The position numbers were made by a program, and so were the translations under genes. Of a stretch of DNA of 64,000 nt, positions 35,478 to 45,325 are shown in pieces. The stretch is from NCBI RefSeq assembly GCF_001591385.1, contig NZ_BCUU01000001.1, positions 62,001 to 126,000 on the forward strand. The letters are read 5' to 3'. The notes under the pieces were generated by a model that was given only the letters and a program-made list of their open reading frames with translations, had not been told where the DNA came from and made no database searches. Numbering within the stretch: position 1 is the first letter of the stretch; each line of letters opens with the position of its first letter. Source of the DNA: Variovorax soli NBRC 106424. GTDB lineage: Bacteria > Pseudomonadota > Gammaproteobacteria > Burkholderiales > Burkholderiaceae_C.

Positions 35478-37874
35478 TCAAGCCGACGATGCACCGGACG
35501 ATGCCCGTGCACGCGCAAAGGCGGCCGACAACAGCAAGGCGAGCAGCGCCCCGGGCGCCACGACCCGGCCGATGGCCGCCAGCGAAGGTATCTGCGAGAT
35601 GGCGATGAGCCCGAAGGACACCACCGTCGTCAAATTGGCCAGCAGGAGCGACGCCAGCGTGTCTTCGTCGGCGCGGCCGGTGACGCGCAGCTGGTCGAAG
35701 AACAGCGCATAGTTGGAGCCGACCGCCACCACCAGCAGCAGCCCGACCAGGTGCAGGATGCCCAGCGGCACCCCCAGCGCCGCCAGCCCGCCCAGCGTGA
35801 GCAGCACGGCCAGCACCAGCGGCTGGCACACCGCCAGCAGGCGCGGGCCGGAGCGCAGGTACAGGCCCAGCAGCACGACCACCGACAGCGCGCCGGCCAG
35901 CACCTGCACGAAAGCCTCGCTCAGGTAGCGGCCATAGAGGCTGTCGAGTTCCACCTTGACGTCGATCACCTGGGTCGAGGGCAGCCCGGCCAGCGCCTGG
36001 CGCAAACGCTGCGCGTCGAAGCTGGGCGCCGTGTGCAGCGAAATCACCGAACTCCAGCCACCGCCCGGGCGCTGCAGCAACATGGCGTTGACGATGGGGG
36101 CCAGCGGCCCGCTCATCAAGTCTGCATGGCGAATGGGTGGCATGGACCTGGCCTGCGTGCTTTCCTCCACGAAGGCTTCCAGGCGCGAGGGCGCCAGCGG
36201 CAGCCCGCGCAGCGCTTCGGCGAGGCGCTGCCGCAGGGTCTGCGCATCGGGCAGGCTGTGCTGCCGCGCACGCTGGGCTGCCAGGCTGGGCAACACGCGG
36301 GTGACGGCATCGAACCCGGCCAGTTGGCCGTCATCGACCAGCGGCTGCAGGCGCTGGCTGGCCGCCTCGACGGCCTGCAGCGTGGCCTCCTCATCCGCAC
36401 CCTGGACGATGACGAGGGTGCGCGCGTCGCTGGCCCCCAGGTCGGCGCGCAGCTGCGCATCGGTTTCCTGCGCGCTGGCCGGCACCGGGCTCATGGCGCC
36501 CAGCCCCGCGCTCCACAGGTCGCCGCGCTGCCAGAACAGCAAGGCAGCCGATGCCACGCACAGGGCCAGCAAGGGCCAGCGCAGGCGCGGCAGCGCATGC
36601 AGCACCCAGGCCGCAAGCTGCGCCATGTGGCGGCGCAGGCCCTTGCCGGAGGCGCCGTCGGGCGCAAACACGGGCAGCACGTAGCGCGTGGCCAGGGCCG
36701 CCGCAACCAGGCCGGCCAGCGAGAACACGCCCAGCTGCGCCAGTCCCGGGAAGCCGGAGAACACCAGGGCGGCGAAGCCGCAGACGGAGGTCAGCAGGCC
36801 CAGGCGTACCGTGGGCCAGTGCACGTCGCGCCAGTGGCGCCAGCCGCTGCCGCGCGGCGCGCCTGGCACGCCCTGGCGGGCCTGGATCAGGTAGTAGATG
36901 GCGTAGTCGATGGTCTCGCCGATCAGTGTGCTGCCGAAGGCGATGGTCAGACCGTGCACATGCCCGAAGCCCAGCGCCACCGTCGCCGTGCCTACCACCA
37001 CGCCGGTGGCCACCGGCAGCATGGCGATGACCAGCGCCCGCGGCGAGGCAAAGGCCAGCAGCAGCAGGCAACCCACCACGATGCCGCCCACTACCGCGAG
37101 GTGGAAGGCCTCGCCCTTGATCTGCGCGCGGCTTTGCACCGAGAAGACCGGCGCGCCGCTCACCAGCAGGCGCGGCGCCGCGCCCTGGCTGCCCTGCAGT
37201 GCGCGGTCGAAAGCCGCACGCACTTCGGCCAGGGCCTGTTCCTGGGCGTCCAGGTCGCTGCCGGCGGCCTTGGTGGTGGCCAGCAGGATGGCGCGCGGGG
37301 CGGTTCGCGACACCCACACGCCCTGCTCGCTGCGCGGCGAGCTGGCCGGGATGAGCCCCTCGGCGATGTGCGCCATCTCGCCAGTCGGATCCCTTTCGAG
37401 CAAGGGCTTGAAGGCATTGCCCGCCGGCGTGCCCAGCAGCGACAGCGTGTCGAGGATGGCGTCGCGCAGGCCCTGCACGGTGAAGCGCTCTTCGTTCAGG
37501 TCAGGCGCCAGCTGATAGCGGTGCGCCAGCAGCCAGCTGCCGGCCTCGGTCCAGTCGGCAGTCTCGCCGTTCTGCACTTGTTCAAAGAGGCCGCTGGCCC
37601 GCAGCGACTTGGCCATGGCGCTGGACAGCTGGGCGCGCTGCTGCGCGTCGGCCCCGCCTTCGATGCCGATCAGCAGGCTGCGCGACGCAACGCCGCTTTG
37701 CAGCTGCTCGATGAGCATCTGCTGGCGCGCATCCGGCCGGGCGGGCAGGAAGGCCGACAGGTCGGCGCTGAAACGCGCGTTCTTGATGACCAGCACGCCG
37801 GCCACGAGCACGGCCAGCCAGACCAGCAGCGCGATCCAGCGATGCGGCGGGCGGTCCGGGGCCTGGCTGCTCAT
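35478..37874 (-). CDS. MMPL/RND-family exporter
   Basis: 798-residue inner-membrane protein with two repeats of a transmembrane helix, a large periplasmic loop and five further helices, the MMPL plan. The first helix is at about 13-31, a large soluble loop at 35-240, helices at about 240-400, then the second half with a matching loop and helices to the end. Such exporters accompany aryl-polyene and xanthomonadin loci and are thought to move the lipid-linked pigment toward the outer membrane. It lies 19 bp after the LolA-like gene. Confidence 0.9.
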   Translation of the reverse strand: MSSQAPDRPPHRWIALLVWLAVLVAGVLVIKNARFSADLSAFLPARPDARQQMLIEQLQSGVASRSLLIGIEGGADAQQRAQLSSAMAKSLRASGLFEQVQNGETADWTEAGSWLLAHRYQLAPDLNEERFTVQGLRDAILDTLSLLGTPAGNAFKPLLERDPTGEMAHIAEGLIPASSPRSEQGVWVSRTAPRAILLATTKAAGSDLDAQEQALAEVRAAFDRALQGSQGAAPRLLVSGAPVFSVQSRAQIKGEAFHLAVVGGIVVGCLLLLAFASPRALVIAMLPVATGVVVGTATVALGFGHVHGLTIAFGSTLIGETIDYAIYYLIQARQGVPGAPRGSGWRHWRDVHWPTVRLGLLTSVCGFAALVFSGFPGLAQLGVFSLAGLVAAALATRYVLPVFAPDGASGKGLRRHMAQLAAWVLHALPRLRWPLLALCVASAALLFWQRGDLWSAGLGAMSPVPASAQETDAQLRADLGASDARTLVIVQGADEEATLQAVEAASQRLQPLVDDGQLAGFDAVTRVLPSLAAQRARQHSLPDAQTLRQRLAEALRGLPLAPSRLEAFVEESTQARSMPPIRHADLMSGPLAPIVNAMLLQRPGGGWSSVISLHTAPSFDAQRLRQALAGLPSTQVIDVKVELDSLYGRYLSEAFVQVLAGALSVVVLLGLYLRSGPRLLAVCQPLVLAVLLTLGGLAALGVPLGILHLVGLLLVVAVGSNYALFFDQLRVTGRADEDTLASLLLANLTTVVSFGLIAISQIPSLAAIGRVVAPGALLALLLSAAFARARASSGASSA

Positions 37875-37893
37875 GCGTTGGGGGCCCGCCGGA

Positions 37894-38484
37894 TCAGGAG
37901 GACGCCTTGGGCGTGATCGTCATCACGGAGCGGTCGCCCCCGATGAACTCCATCTCCACGCCCAGCACCTGCCCCTGGCGGCCGCTCAGGCGCACGCTCT
38001 TGACCTGCGAGGCCAGGCGCTCGTCGAGCGGCTTCAGGTCCAGCGTCCAGTTGGCGGGGCTGCCGGCCAGTTCGGTGCGAAAGTGCTGCTGCAGCAGCTT
38101 CGAATCGCCCATGAGCGTGCCGCGCAGCGCGTCCACCATGCCCTGCAGCTCGGGCATGCTGTCCAGCGTCAGGGTGCGGGTGCGGCCGGCGCGCGACAGG
38201 GTCAGGGTGTTGCCGTCCACCATCATCGATTCGGGCCGCGGCGTCACGGTCTTGCGCGCCAGCTTGTCGGGCGCGGTGAAGCTCAGCGTGCCGGCCGAAT
38301 TCAACGGGCCGTCCACGCCGCGCACGAAACGCTGTTCGACAAAGCCCGCCTCGCCGCTCTTTTGCCGCGCCAGCTGGGACATCAGCTCGGACAGGTCGAA
38401 GGCCCAGGCAGGCGATGCGGCGGACAGCAGCAGCGCCAGGCCCAGCAAGATGGCATCAAGTCGCGTCTTCAAGCCAGAAATCAT
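37894..38484 (-). CDS. LolA-like outer-membrane lipoprotein carrier protein
   Basis: Periplasmic LolA-fold protein of 196 residues with a clear signal peptide (DAILLGLALLLSAASPAWA, cleavage after AWA). LolA-like features are the QKSGEAGFVEQRFVRGVDGPL strand and repeated beta strands (GTLSFTAPDKLARKTV). The start at 38484 (MISGLK) overlaps the upstream acyltransferase by 29 bp. It likely escorts a lipidic intermediate across the periplasm together with the MMPL exporter. Confidence 0.83.
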   Translation of the reverse strand: MISGLKTRLDAILLGLALLLSAASPAWAFDLSELMSQLARQKSGEAGFVEQRFVRGVDGPLNSAGTLSFTAPDKLARKTVTPRPESMMVDGNTLTLSRAGRTRTLTLDSMPELQGMVDALRGTLMGDSKLLQQHFRTELAGSPANWTLDLKPLDERLASQVKSVRLSGRQGQVLGVEMEFIGGDRSVMTITPKASS

Positions 38485-39445
38485 GGAAGTTGAACCAGTT
38501 GTGCGGATGTTCGCGGCACAGCGCCTCCAGGCGGGCGACATAGGTCTCGAGTGCCGCGCGGATCTGCGTCTCGCGCTCGGCGCCCGGGGTGCCCCGGCTG
38601 AAATCGGCCAGCGGCTCGAAGCGCACCTCGTAGTGTGACCCGCCCAGGTACAGCCCTGCCATGAAGAAGACCTTGCGCCGCAGCAGTGCCGCCAGGCGGA
38701 AAGGCCCGTCGTTGAAGCAGGCCGCCTGCCCCAGGAACGGCAGCTCGACGCTGTCGCCGCGCTGCCCCGCGGTTTCGTCGCTCTTGGGCAGGGTGCGGTC
38801 GGCCAGCAGGCCGGCCATGCCGCCGGCGTCCAGCCAGTCGCGCAGGCGCAGCATGGCTTCGGGCCGGCCCAGCGCGATCACCTCGGGGCGAAAGCGCGGC
38901 TCGCTGATGGCTTCGAGCACCGAGTTGATCTGCTGCGCGTTGTCGGGGTACATGAGCATGGCCAGGCGCAGCTGGTCCGGTGCATCGCTGGTGTAGCGGC
39001 TCGCGCCCACCGCCTCGAAGCTGCCCACATGCGCGCCGATCAGGAAGGCGCCTCGGCCGGCGGCCACTTCGGCATCCAGGGCCGGGGCGCCCTTCACATC
39101 GAAGGTGAACAGGTCGTGGCGTCCGCGCAGGAAATACACCCGGTCGAGCACGACCGAGGCAAAGGCATGGATCAGCCGGTAGCCGTCGTGCCAGCTCATG
39201 CGCTCCTCGCCCACCGTGCGCCGCAGGTAGCGCTTGATGTGCCGCCGCTGGCTCGGCGAGAACAGCAGGAAGTAGAAGCTCACGGCCGGCAGGATCAGGC
39301 GCACGACGCGACGCCCGCAGGTCAGCGCCAGCCAGCAGAAGAAGCGCAACACCAGCATGTTGCTGCGCTCGGGCGTGCGCGCCCAGTCGCCGGCGTCCGG
39401 CGTGGCCTGGGCACCGGCGTGTGCTTGCAGCGGCGGGCGGCTCAT
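38456..39445 (-). CDS. LpxL/HtrB-like lysophospholipid acyltransferase family protein
   Basis: Membrane acyltransferase of the lipid A late-acyltransferase family (329 aa). A hydrophobic segment at about residues 30-55 precedes the catalytic HxxxxE in GAHVGSFEAVG and the conserved SPSQRRHIKRYLRRTVG region. In aryl-polyene loci an LPLAT of this type (ApeD-like) is thought to move the polyene onto its lipid scaffold. Start choice: ATG at 39445; a GTG at 39451 would make a GTGA overlap with the AMP-ligase stop and adds only two residues. Confidence 0.85.
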   Translation of the reverse strand: MSRPPLQAHAGAQATPDAGDWARTPERSNMLVLRFFCWLALTCGRRVVRLILPAVSFYFLLFSPSQRRHIKRYLRRTVGEERMSWHDGYRLIHAFASVVLDRVYFLRGRHDLFTFDVKGAPALDAEVAAGRGAFLIGAHVGSFEAVGASRYTSDAPDQLRLAMLMYPDNAQQINSVLEAISEPRFRPEVIALGRPEAMLRLRDWLDAGGMAGLLADRTLPKSDETAGQRGDSVELPFLGQAACFNDGPFRLAALLRRKVFFMAGLYLGGSHYEVRFEPLADFSRGTPGAERETQIRAALETYVARLEALCREHPHNWFNFHDFWLEDAT

Positions 39446-39447
39446 GC

Positions 39448-41163
39448 TCACTCCGCGCCGCGGACCCAGCGGCCGCTGGCGGCCACCACGTCGCCGCAGC
39501 GGACCTCGAAGCGCACGCCGCCCGCCGGCCCTGCCTCGGGCTGCAGTTCGATGGTCAAGGTGGACTGGGGGCCGACCGGCGCCAGGAACTTGGCGGCGGC
39601 CAGGGTGGGCTGGGCCCCCAGGCGTGCGACCAAGGCCGGCACGCTGCCGATGGCCTCGCGCACCTCGGACAGGATCAAGGCGCCCGGCAGCAGGGGCTGG
39701 CCGGGGAAGTGGCCCGGGAAGGCTGGATGGTCGGCAGGCACCTCGCGCGTGAGACGAACCGTGTCGCCGTCCGCCGCCAGTTGCGCCCGCGCGAATTCGT
39801 TCAAGGTGCGCACGACCAGCTTGCCGGTGGCCTCACGCGGCAAGGCCTTCACGTGCACGACGCGCCGGGGCACGAACACCGCCTCGAGCCGCTGGCGAAG
39901 CTGCGCGACGATGTCTTCGTTCGACACCTCGGGCGCCACCACCAGGGCGACGGGGCGCACCACGCCGTCGGCCACGTCGTCGGGCAGCCAGAAGGCACCG
40001 TCCTGCACCCCGGGAATGCTGTTGAGGTGGTAGTTGAGGTAGCCCAGCGAGCTGCGCCGCCCCGCCACATGGATCAGGTCGTTGGCACGGCCCAGCAAGC
40101 GGAAGCGCCGCTCGTCGATGAGTTCGAGGATGTCGGCCATGGGCGTGGGCTCCGGCACGAAATCGCCTGCGAAGATGAAGCGTTCGCCCGCCTCGCCATG
40201 CTCGGCATGCACGCGGATATCGCCGAGCGTTTCCCACACATCGGTCTGCGTGGTGCGGCGTGTCGCCACCTGGCCGGTTTCAGTGCTGCCGTAGATCTCG
40301 ATCATCGGCCCGCCCAGGGCTTCTTCGGCTTGTGCCGCCAGCTGCGGCGACAGCGGCGCGGTGGCCGAAAGAATGAAGTCGACCGGCGGCAACTCGACGC
40401 CCGACAGCAGCAGCGTCTTCAGGTGGAACGGCGTGGTGACCAGGGCCCGGGGACGCGGAACGGCCGCCAGGGCCCGGGCGATATCGGCCGGAAAGAACGG
40501 ACGCCCGCTGTCGAAAGCCGCGCCGCCCAGCATGGCGAGCAATACCGACGACTCGAGCCCATAGCTGTGCTGCACGGGCACTGTCGCCACCAGCGTCAGG
40601 CCGTCGAGCGAGGGCCTGCCCAGCAGCGACGCGAGGCGCGGAACCGCAGCCGCCACGTCGCCCACCAGGGTGTCCCAGCGCTTGGCATGGGCCTGCGGCA
40701 CGCCCGTGGAACCGGAGGTGAGCAGGCTCACCGCGTGGCACCGGCCGTCGAAAGCCGGGATGCTGGCGACGGCATCAGCCGCCACCTCGCCGGATACCGC
40801 CGTTTGATACAGCACGCGCTCCAGGCCCGGCGTCACCAGGGCCGGGTCGTCCGTCAGGGCATAGCAGCGGTCGCCCGATTCATGCAGGCGCGCCAGCGTG
40901 TCGGGCCGCGCATCCGGCGGCAACAGGCTGGCCTGGCCGCGCAGCAGCGCGGCCGCCAGGCCCACGGCGAAGGCATAGCGGTCGGTGCACAGGTTGATGG
41001 CCGGGCCACCCTCCGGCAGCGCGGATGCCAGTTGTTGCGCGTCGGCCAGGAAGCGCCGCGCGCTGACCGGCACGCCGGCCTTCCACGCCATGGGCGCGTC
41101 GAGGTCCCGGCTGGCAAGGAGCGGCAGGGCCGACTGGCCCGCCGCGGACGTCAAGGCGTTCAT
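39448..41163 (-). CDS. AMP-ligase fused to a FabA/FabZ-like dehydratase (ApeH-ApeI type)
   Basis: 571-residue fusion. Residues about 1-450 form an adenylate-forming acyl/aryl ligase with the P-loop LLTSGSTGVPQ and the C-terminal catalytic Lys motif PREATGKLVV. The last 100 residues are a hot-dog thioester dehydratase with HPAFPGHFPGQPLLPG. In known aryl-polyene systems these are two proteins that activate the aryl acid onto an ACP and dehydrate chain intermediates; here they are one polypeptide. The start at 41163 overlaps the COG4648 stop as ATGA. Confidence 0.87.
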   Translation of the reverse strand: MNALTSAAGQSALPLLASRDLDAPMAWKAGVPVSARRFLADAQQLASALPEGGPAINLCTDRYAFAVGLAAALLRGQASLLPPDARPDTLARLHESGDRCYALTDDPALVTPGLERVLYQTAVSGEVAADAVASIPAFDGRCHAVSLLTSGSTGVPQAHAKRWDTLVGDVAAAVPRLASLLGRPSLDGLTLVATVPVQHSYGLESSVLLAMLGGAAFDSGRPFFPADIARALAAVPRPRALVTTPFHLKTLLLSGVELPPVDFILSATAPLSPQLAAQAEEALGGPMIEIYGSTETGQVATRRTTQTDVWETLGDIRVHAEHGEAGERFIFAGDFVPEPTPMADILELIDERRFRLLGRANDLIHVAGRRSSLGYLNYHLNSIPGVQDGAFWLPDDVADGVVRPVALVVAPEVSNEDIVAQLRQRLEAVFVPRRVVHVKALPREATGKLVVRTLNEFARAQLAADGDTVRLTREVPADHPAFPGHFPGQPLLPGALILSEVREAIGSVPALVARLGAQPTLAAAKFLAPVGPQSTLTIELQPEAGPAGGVRFEVRCGDVVAASGRWVRGAE

Positions 41164-41798
41164 TGGTGAAAAGCTCGGTCGGAGCGGCCGCCCATGGCCA
41201 CGCGCACGACGTCGACCAGGCGCGAACGCTCGAATTCCGGATGCAGGCGGTAGCGCATGAAATGCTCGCCCACGAAGAGCGCCACCACGCAAAGGGGCGT
41301 CAGCACATTCGCCAGCAGCGACCAGGCACTGAAAGACAGGGTGAGGTAGATGGCGACGGACACCAGCGCCATCAGCGCGAAATAGCCCACCCACACGGCC
41401 GTGACCTTGGCGGAATAGGCGCGCATGTCGTCGGACAGCGGATGGACGCGCTGCGCAAATTCCCCGATGAGGGACAGGCGCCCAGGCCGCAGGGTGCTGG
41501 CAAACCAGGCACACAGCACCACGTTGATGCCCACGTGCTGCAGCACATACAGGCGATTGGGATTACCGGCCTCGCCGTGGGAAATCACATAGATCAGCAC
41601 ACCGCCCGCGAGCAGCGCCAGCAGTGCGCCGACCCAGCCGAAGCGATTGGCGCCCAGGCCCAGCACGGCCAGCCACAGCGGGGCAAACAAGGCAGCAAGC
41701 GCCCAGGGAGCGGTTGCGTGGTAGAGCATCATCCAGTGCGACAGGCCGGCATACGCCAGCCCAGCCACCAGAATCAGTACCAGGCGCCATTGCGACAT
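41160..41798 (-). CDS. COG4648-family integral membrane protein
   Basis: 212-residue membrane protein with about five or six hydrophobic helices (e.g. VLILVAGLAYAGLSHW, AALFAPLWLAVLGLG, VGALLALLAGGVLIYVI). The family is found almost only beside aryl-polyene/xanthomonadin genes and has no proven activity. It lies between the ACP (17 bp gap) and the AMP-ligase (ATGA overlap), matching the order known from enterobacterial loci. Confidence 0.82.
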   Translation of the reverse strand: MSQWRLVLILVAGLAYAGLSHWMMLYHATAPWALAALFAPLWLAVLGLGANRFGWVGALLALLAGGVLIYVISHGEAGNPNRLYVLQHVGINVVLCAWFASTLRPGRLSLIGEFAQRVHPLSDDMRAYSAKVTAVWVGYFALMALVSVAIYLTLSFSAWSLLANVLTPLCVVALFVGEHFMRYRLHPEFERSRLVDVVRVAMGGRSDRAFHQ

Positions 41799-41815
41799 GG
41801 CGGGTTGCAGCGCGC

Positions 41816-42160
41816 TCAGGGCGCGGTGCGGTTCTGTGCGACGTGCGCCGCCAGGCTGCGCAACGACGAAAAGATCTGCTGGTTGCGCTCGTCATCCGAG
41901 CGCAACTGGAAGCCGTAGCGGCGCGAAACCTCGAGCGCCACTTCCAGGATGTCGATCGAGTCCAGGCCCAGGCCCTCGCCGTACAGGGGCGCTTCGGGCG
42001 CAATGTCCGCGGCGGCCACCTCGAGATTGAGCGCCTCCACCAGCAACACGGCCAATTCGTTCTCGAGCGGCGATTGCTCGTTGGCACCGCCAGCGGAAGG
42101 CTTAGAGGACTCTGCGGTCAATGACAAAGGGAAACTCCAACAGGTTGAGCGCCGCAACAT
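41816..42160 (-). CDS. acyl carrier protein of the aryl-polyene locus
   Basis: Phosphopantetheine-binding carrier with the attachment serine in [14 protein letters not shown], around the middle of a roughly 80-residue four-helix domain. The start is unclear: ATG at 42160 gives 114 aa with an atypical Arg/Cys/Ser-rich leader, while TTG at 42121 (LTAESSKPS) would give a more usual 101 aa; neither has an ideal ribosome-binding site. It is the first gene of the ten-gene minus arm and the only ACP visible in the locus. Confidence 0.85.
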   Translation of the reverse strand: MLRRSTCWSFPLSLTAESSKPSAGGANEQSPLENELAVLLVEALNLEVAAADIAPEAPLYGEGLGLDSIDILEVALEVSRRYGFQLRSDDERNQQIFSSLRSLAAHVAQNRTAP

Positions 42161-42242
42161 ACACGGCAAGAATGCAAATTATAGGGAGGGGCCATTGGAT
42201 AGACTGGGGCCCCATCGAAGCTACCATTTCCTCGGAGTCCCC

Positions 42243-43763
42243 ATGGCTGACCCTCTACTGATCGCCCGGCACGGCGACATCGAATGCGCCCTGCTGCCGG
42301 GGCTGGCCAACCGGCACGGGTTGATCACCGGCGCCACCGGCACCGGCAAGACGGTCACCCTGCAAACGCTGGCGGAACGCCTCTCGGGCATCGGGGTGCC
42401 GGTCTTCATGGCCGACGTCAAGGGCGACCTGACGGGCATCAGCCAGGCCGGCAGCATCGGCGACAAGCTGGCCGCCACCCTGAAGGAGCGCGGCATCGAG
42501 CCGCCCGCGCCGCAGGCCTGCCCGGTTACGCTCTGGGACGTGTTCGGCGAACAGGGCCATCCGGTGCGCGCCACGGTGTCCGACATGGGCCCGCTGCTGC
42601 TGGGCCGCATGCTGGACCTGAACGAAACCCAGGCGGGCGTCCTCAACCTGGTGTTCAAGATCGCGGACGACAACGGCCTGCTGCTGCTTGATCTGAAAGA
42701 CCTGCGCGCCATGCTGCAGCACGTGGGCGACAACGCCAAGGACTTCACCACCCAGTACGGCAACATCAGCGCCGCCAGCGTGGGCGCCATCCAGCGCGGA
42801 CTGCTCGCCATCGAGACCCAGGGGGGAGACAAGTTCTTCGGCGAGCCGATGCTCAACATCAGCGACTTCATGCAGACGGAGGGGGGCAAGGGGGTGGTGA
42901 ACATCCTGGCCGCCGACAAACTCATGAACTCGCCCCGGCTGTATGCCACCTTCCTTCTGTGGATGCTGTCGGAGCTGTTCGAGCAGCTGCCCGAGATCGG
43001 CGACCCCGACAAGCCCAAGCTGGTGTTCTTCTTCGACGAAGCGCACCTGCTGTTCAACGACGCGCCCAAGGCGCTGATCGAACGCATCGAGCTGGTGGTG
43101 CGCCTGGTGCGCTCCAAGGGCGTCGGCGTGTTCTTCGTCACCCAGAACCCGCTGGACATTCCCGACACCGTGCTCGCCCAGCTCGGCAACCGCGTGCAGC
43201 ACGCGCTGCGGGCCTTCACGCCCCGCGACCAGAAGGCGGTGAAGGCCACCGCCACCACCATGCGGCAGAAGCCGGGGCTGGACATCGAAGCGGCGATCAC
43301 CGAACTGGCGGTGGGCGAAGCGCTGGTGAGCTTCCTCGACCCCAAGGGCCGACCCAGCGTGACCGAGCGCGCCTATGTGCTGCCGCCCGGCAGCCAGATC
43401 GGCCCGATCACGCCGCAGCAGCGCCAGCAGCTGATGGCCGGCTCGCTTGTGGCCGGCGTCTACGAGAAGGTCGTGGACCGCGAATCCGCGTACGAAAAGC
43501 TCAAGGGCCGCGTTGAAAGCGCACCAGACGCGCCGGCTGGCGCCGCGCCGGGCAAGCCCGGCACCGCAGCCTCCCAGGAAGGCGGGCTGATGGATGGCTT
43601 GAATGACCTGCTCTTCGGTTCCACCGGCCCGCGCGGCGGCAAGCGTGACGGCCTGGTCCAGACCATGGCCAAGTCGGCCGTGCGCACCATGGGCACCACC
43701 GCGGGCCGCGAGATCCTGCGCGGCGTGCTGGGCGGCATCTTCGGCGGCAAGAAGGGGCGCTGA
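42243..43763 (+). CDS. HerA-like DUF853 ATPase (YjgR family)
   Basis: 506-residue P-loop ATPase of the HerA/FtsK superfamily. Walker A is GATGTGKT near residue 33 and Walker B is [12 protein letters not shown] near residue 263; the C-terminus ends in a Gly-rich stretch ([13 protein letters not shown] type). The family (DUF853, YjgR) is widespread in proteobacteria and its role is unknown, though HerA relatives pump or process DNA. The start at 42243 follows cggagt and gives the conserved N-terminus. It is followed 10 bp later by aat. Confidence 0.9.
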   Translation: MADPLLIARHGDIECALLPGLANRHGLITGATGTGKTVTLQTLAERLSGIGVPVFMADVKGDLTGISQAGSIGDKLAATLKERGIEPPAPQACPVTLWDVFGEQGHPVRATVSDMGPLLLGRMLDLNETQAGVLNLVFKIADDNGLLLLDLKDLRAMLQHVGDNAKDFTTQYGNISAASVGAIQRGLLAIETQGGDKFFGEPMLNISDFMQTEGGKGVVNILAADKLMNSPRLYATFLLWMLSELFEQLPEIGDPDKPKLVFFFDEAHLLFNDAPKALIERIELVVRLVRSKGVGVFFVTQNPLDIPDTVLAQLGNRVQHALRAFTPRDQKAVKATATTMRQKPGLDIEAAITELAVGEALVSFLDPKGRPSVTERAYVLPPGSQIGPITPQQRQQLMAGSLVAGVYEKVVDRESAYEKLKGRVESAPDAPAGAAPGKPGTAASQEGGLMDGLNDLLFGSTGPRGGKRDGLVQTMAKSAVRTMGTTAGREILRGVLGGIFGGKKGR

Positions 43764-43772
43764 AGCCCTGCG

Positions 43773-44549
43773 ATGGCGGTGACGCGCCAGCCACGCCCCC
43801 GACAACTGCCCTGGCTGGCACCCGGCGAGGCGTTGCCCCCGGCCGCCCAGGCCTGGGGATCGCAGGACCCGGTGCCCGGCCTGCTGGCGGCCGGCGGCGC
43901 GCTCGACGTGGACAGCCTCCTCAGGGCCTATCGCGGCGGCGTATTTCCCTGGTTCAGCGAGGGCCAGCCCATCCTGTGGTGGAGCCCCGACCCGCGCATG
44001 GTGCTGCAGGTCGAGCGCTTCCGCCTGCACCGTTCCCTGGCCAGGACGCTGCGCCGCTTTGCCGCCGACCCGCGCTGCGAGATTCGCTTCGACCACGACT
44101 TCGAGGCGGTCATCGACGCCTGCTCCCGCGTGCCGCGCGCCGGCCAGTCGGGCACCTGGATCCTGCCCAAGATGATCGAGGCCTACACCCACATGCACCG
44201 GGCCGGCCACGCCCACAGCGTGGAAACCTGGATCGACGGCCACCTGGCGGGCGGCCTGTACTGCGTGGGCATCGGCCGCGCCGTGTTCGGCGAATCGATG
44301 TTCGCGCTGCAGCCCGACGCCTCGAAGATCGCGCTGGCCGCACTGGTGGCCTTCTGCCGCCACCACGGCATCGCGCAGATCGACTGCCAGCAGAACACCG
44401 CGCACCTGGCCAGCATGGGCGCGGCCGAAATGCCGCGCAGCGCCTTTCTTTCCAAGGTGGCGCAGGCCGCGCAACTGCCACCGCCACAGTGGGATTTCGA
44501 GCCCGTATACTGGAACACACTCCTCACGCGACCCGCTTCGACGACGTGA
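43773..44549 (+). CDS. aat: leucyl/phenylalanyl-tRNA-protein transferase Aat
   Basis: Transfers Leu or Phe from aminoacyl-tRNA to N-terminal Lys/Arg of proteins, marking them for ClpS/ClpAP (N-degron pathway). The family motif GGVFPWF is followed by [12 protein letters not shown] and later [29 protein letters not shown] segments. The length of 258 aa is slightly longer than E. coli Aat. The stop overlaps the bpt start as GTGA. Confidence 0.96.
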   Translation: MAVTRQPRPRQLPWLAPGEALPPAAQAWGSQDPVPGLLAAGGALDVDSLLRAYRGGVFPWFSEGQPILWWSPDPRMVLQVERFRLHRSLARTLRRFAADPRCEIRFDHDFEAVIDACSRVPRAGQSGTWILPKMIEAYTHMHRAGHAHSVETWIDGHLAGGLYCVGIGRAVFGESMFALQPDASKIALAALVAFCRHHGIAQIDCQQNTAHLASMGAAEMPRSAFLSKVAQAAQLPPPQWDFEPVYWNTLLTRPASTT

Positions 44550-45295
44550 CGCACCTCAAGGATCTCCCGCTTCAGACCTTGCAGTTCTATGCAACGGCGC
44601 CCTACCCGTGCAGCTACCTGCCGGATCGCCTGGCCCGGTCGCAAGTGGCCACGCCCAGCCACCTGATTCACAGCGACGCGTACTCCGACCTGGTGCTGGG
44701 CGGCTTCCGGCGCAGCGGCATGTTCACCTATCGCCCCTACTGCGACGGCTGCCAGGCCTGCGTGCCGCTTCGGGTGAAGGTGGCCGAGTTCAAGCCCACC
44801 CGCAGCCAGCGCCGCGCGCACGCCAAGCATGCCAACCTGCAGGCGCGGGTGCTCAAGCTGTGCTTCGTGCCCGAGCACTACCAGCTCTACCTGCGCTACC
44901 AGAACGGCCGCCATGCGGGCGGCGGCATGGACCACGACAGCATCGACCAGTACACCCAGTTCCTGCTGCAAAGCCGGGTCAATTCGAGGCTGGTGGAGTT
45001 TCGCGAGACGCTGCCGGACGGCAGCGCCGGAGCGCTGAAGATGGTGTCCATCCTGGACGTGCTGAACGACGGCCTGTCAGCCGTCTATACCTTCTACGAG
45101 CCCGAGCCGGGCGCGGGCTACGGCAACTACAGCGTCCTGTGGCAGATCGAGCAGGCGCGCCAGCTGGGCCTGCCGCACGTCTACCTTGGTTACTGGATCG
45201 CCGGCAGCGCCAAGATGAGCTACAAGGCGCGCTATTCCCCCAATGAAGTACTGATTGATGGACGCTGGCAAGCGCAATCCGATTTCACCAAGTAA
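44546..45295 (+). CDS. bpt: aspartate/glutamate leucyltransferase Bpt (arginyltransferase family)
   Basis: Bacterial ATE1-like transferase that adds Leu to N-terminal Asp/Glu, widening the substrates of the same N-degron pathway as Aat. Signature segments are [33 protein letters not shown] and the C-terminal [18 protein letters not shown]. The start is GTG at 44546, embedded in the aat stop (GTGA), giving 249 aa, a normal length; the open frame upstream is aat in another frame. Confidence 0.93.
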   Translation: MTHLKDLPLQTLQFYATAPYPCSYLPDRLARSQVATPSHLIHSDAYSDLVLGGFRRSGMFTYRPYCDGCQACVPLRVKVAEFKPTRSQRRAHAKHANLQARVLKLCFVPEHYQLYLRYQNGRHAGGGMDHDSIDQYTQFLLQSRVNSRLVEFRETLPDGSAGALKMVSILDVLNDGLSAVYTFYEPEPGAGYGNYSVLWQIEQARQLGLPHVYLGYWIAGSAKMSYKARYSPNEVLIDGRWQAQSDFTK

Positions 45296-45325
45296 AATGG
45301 CCGGCAGATTCCCAGCTGCCGAGCC

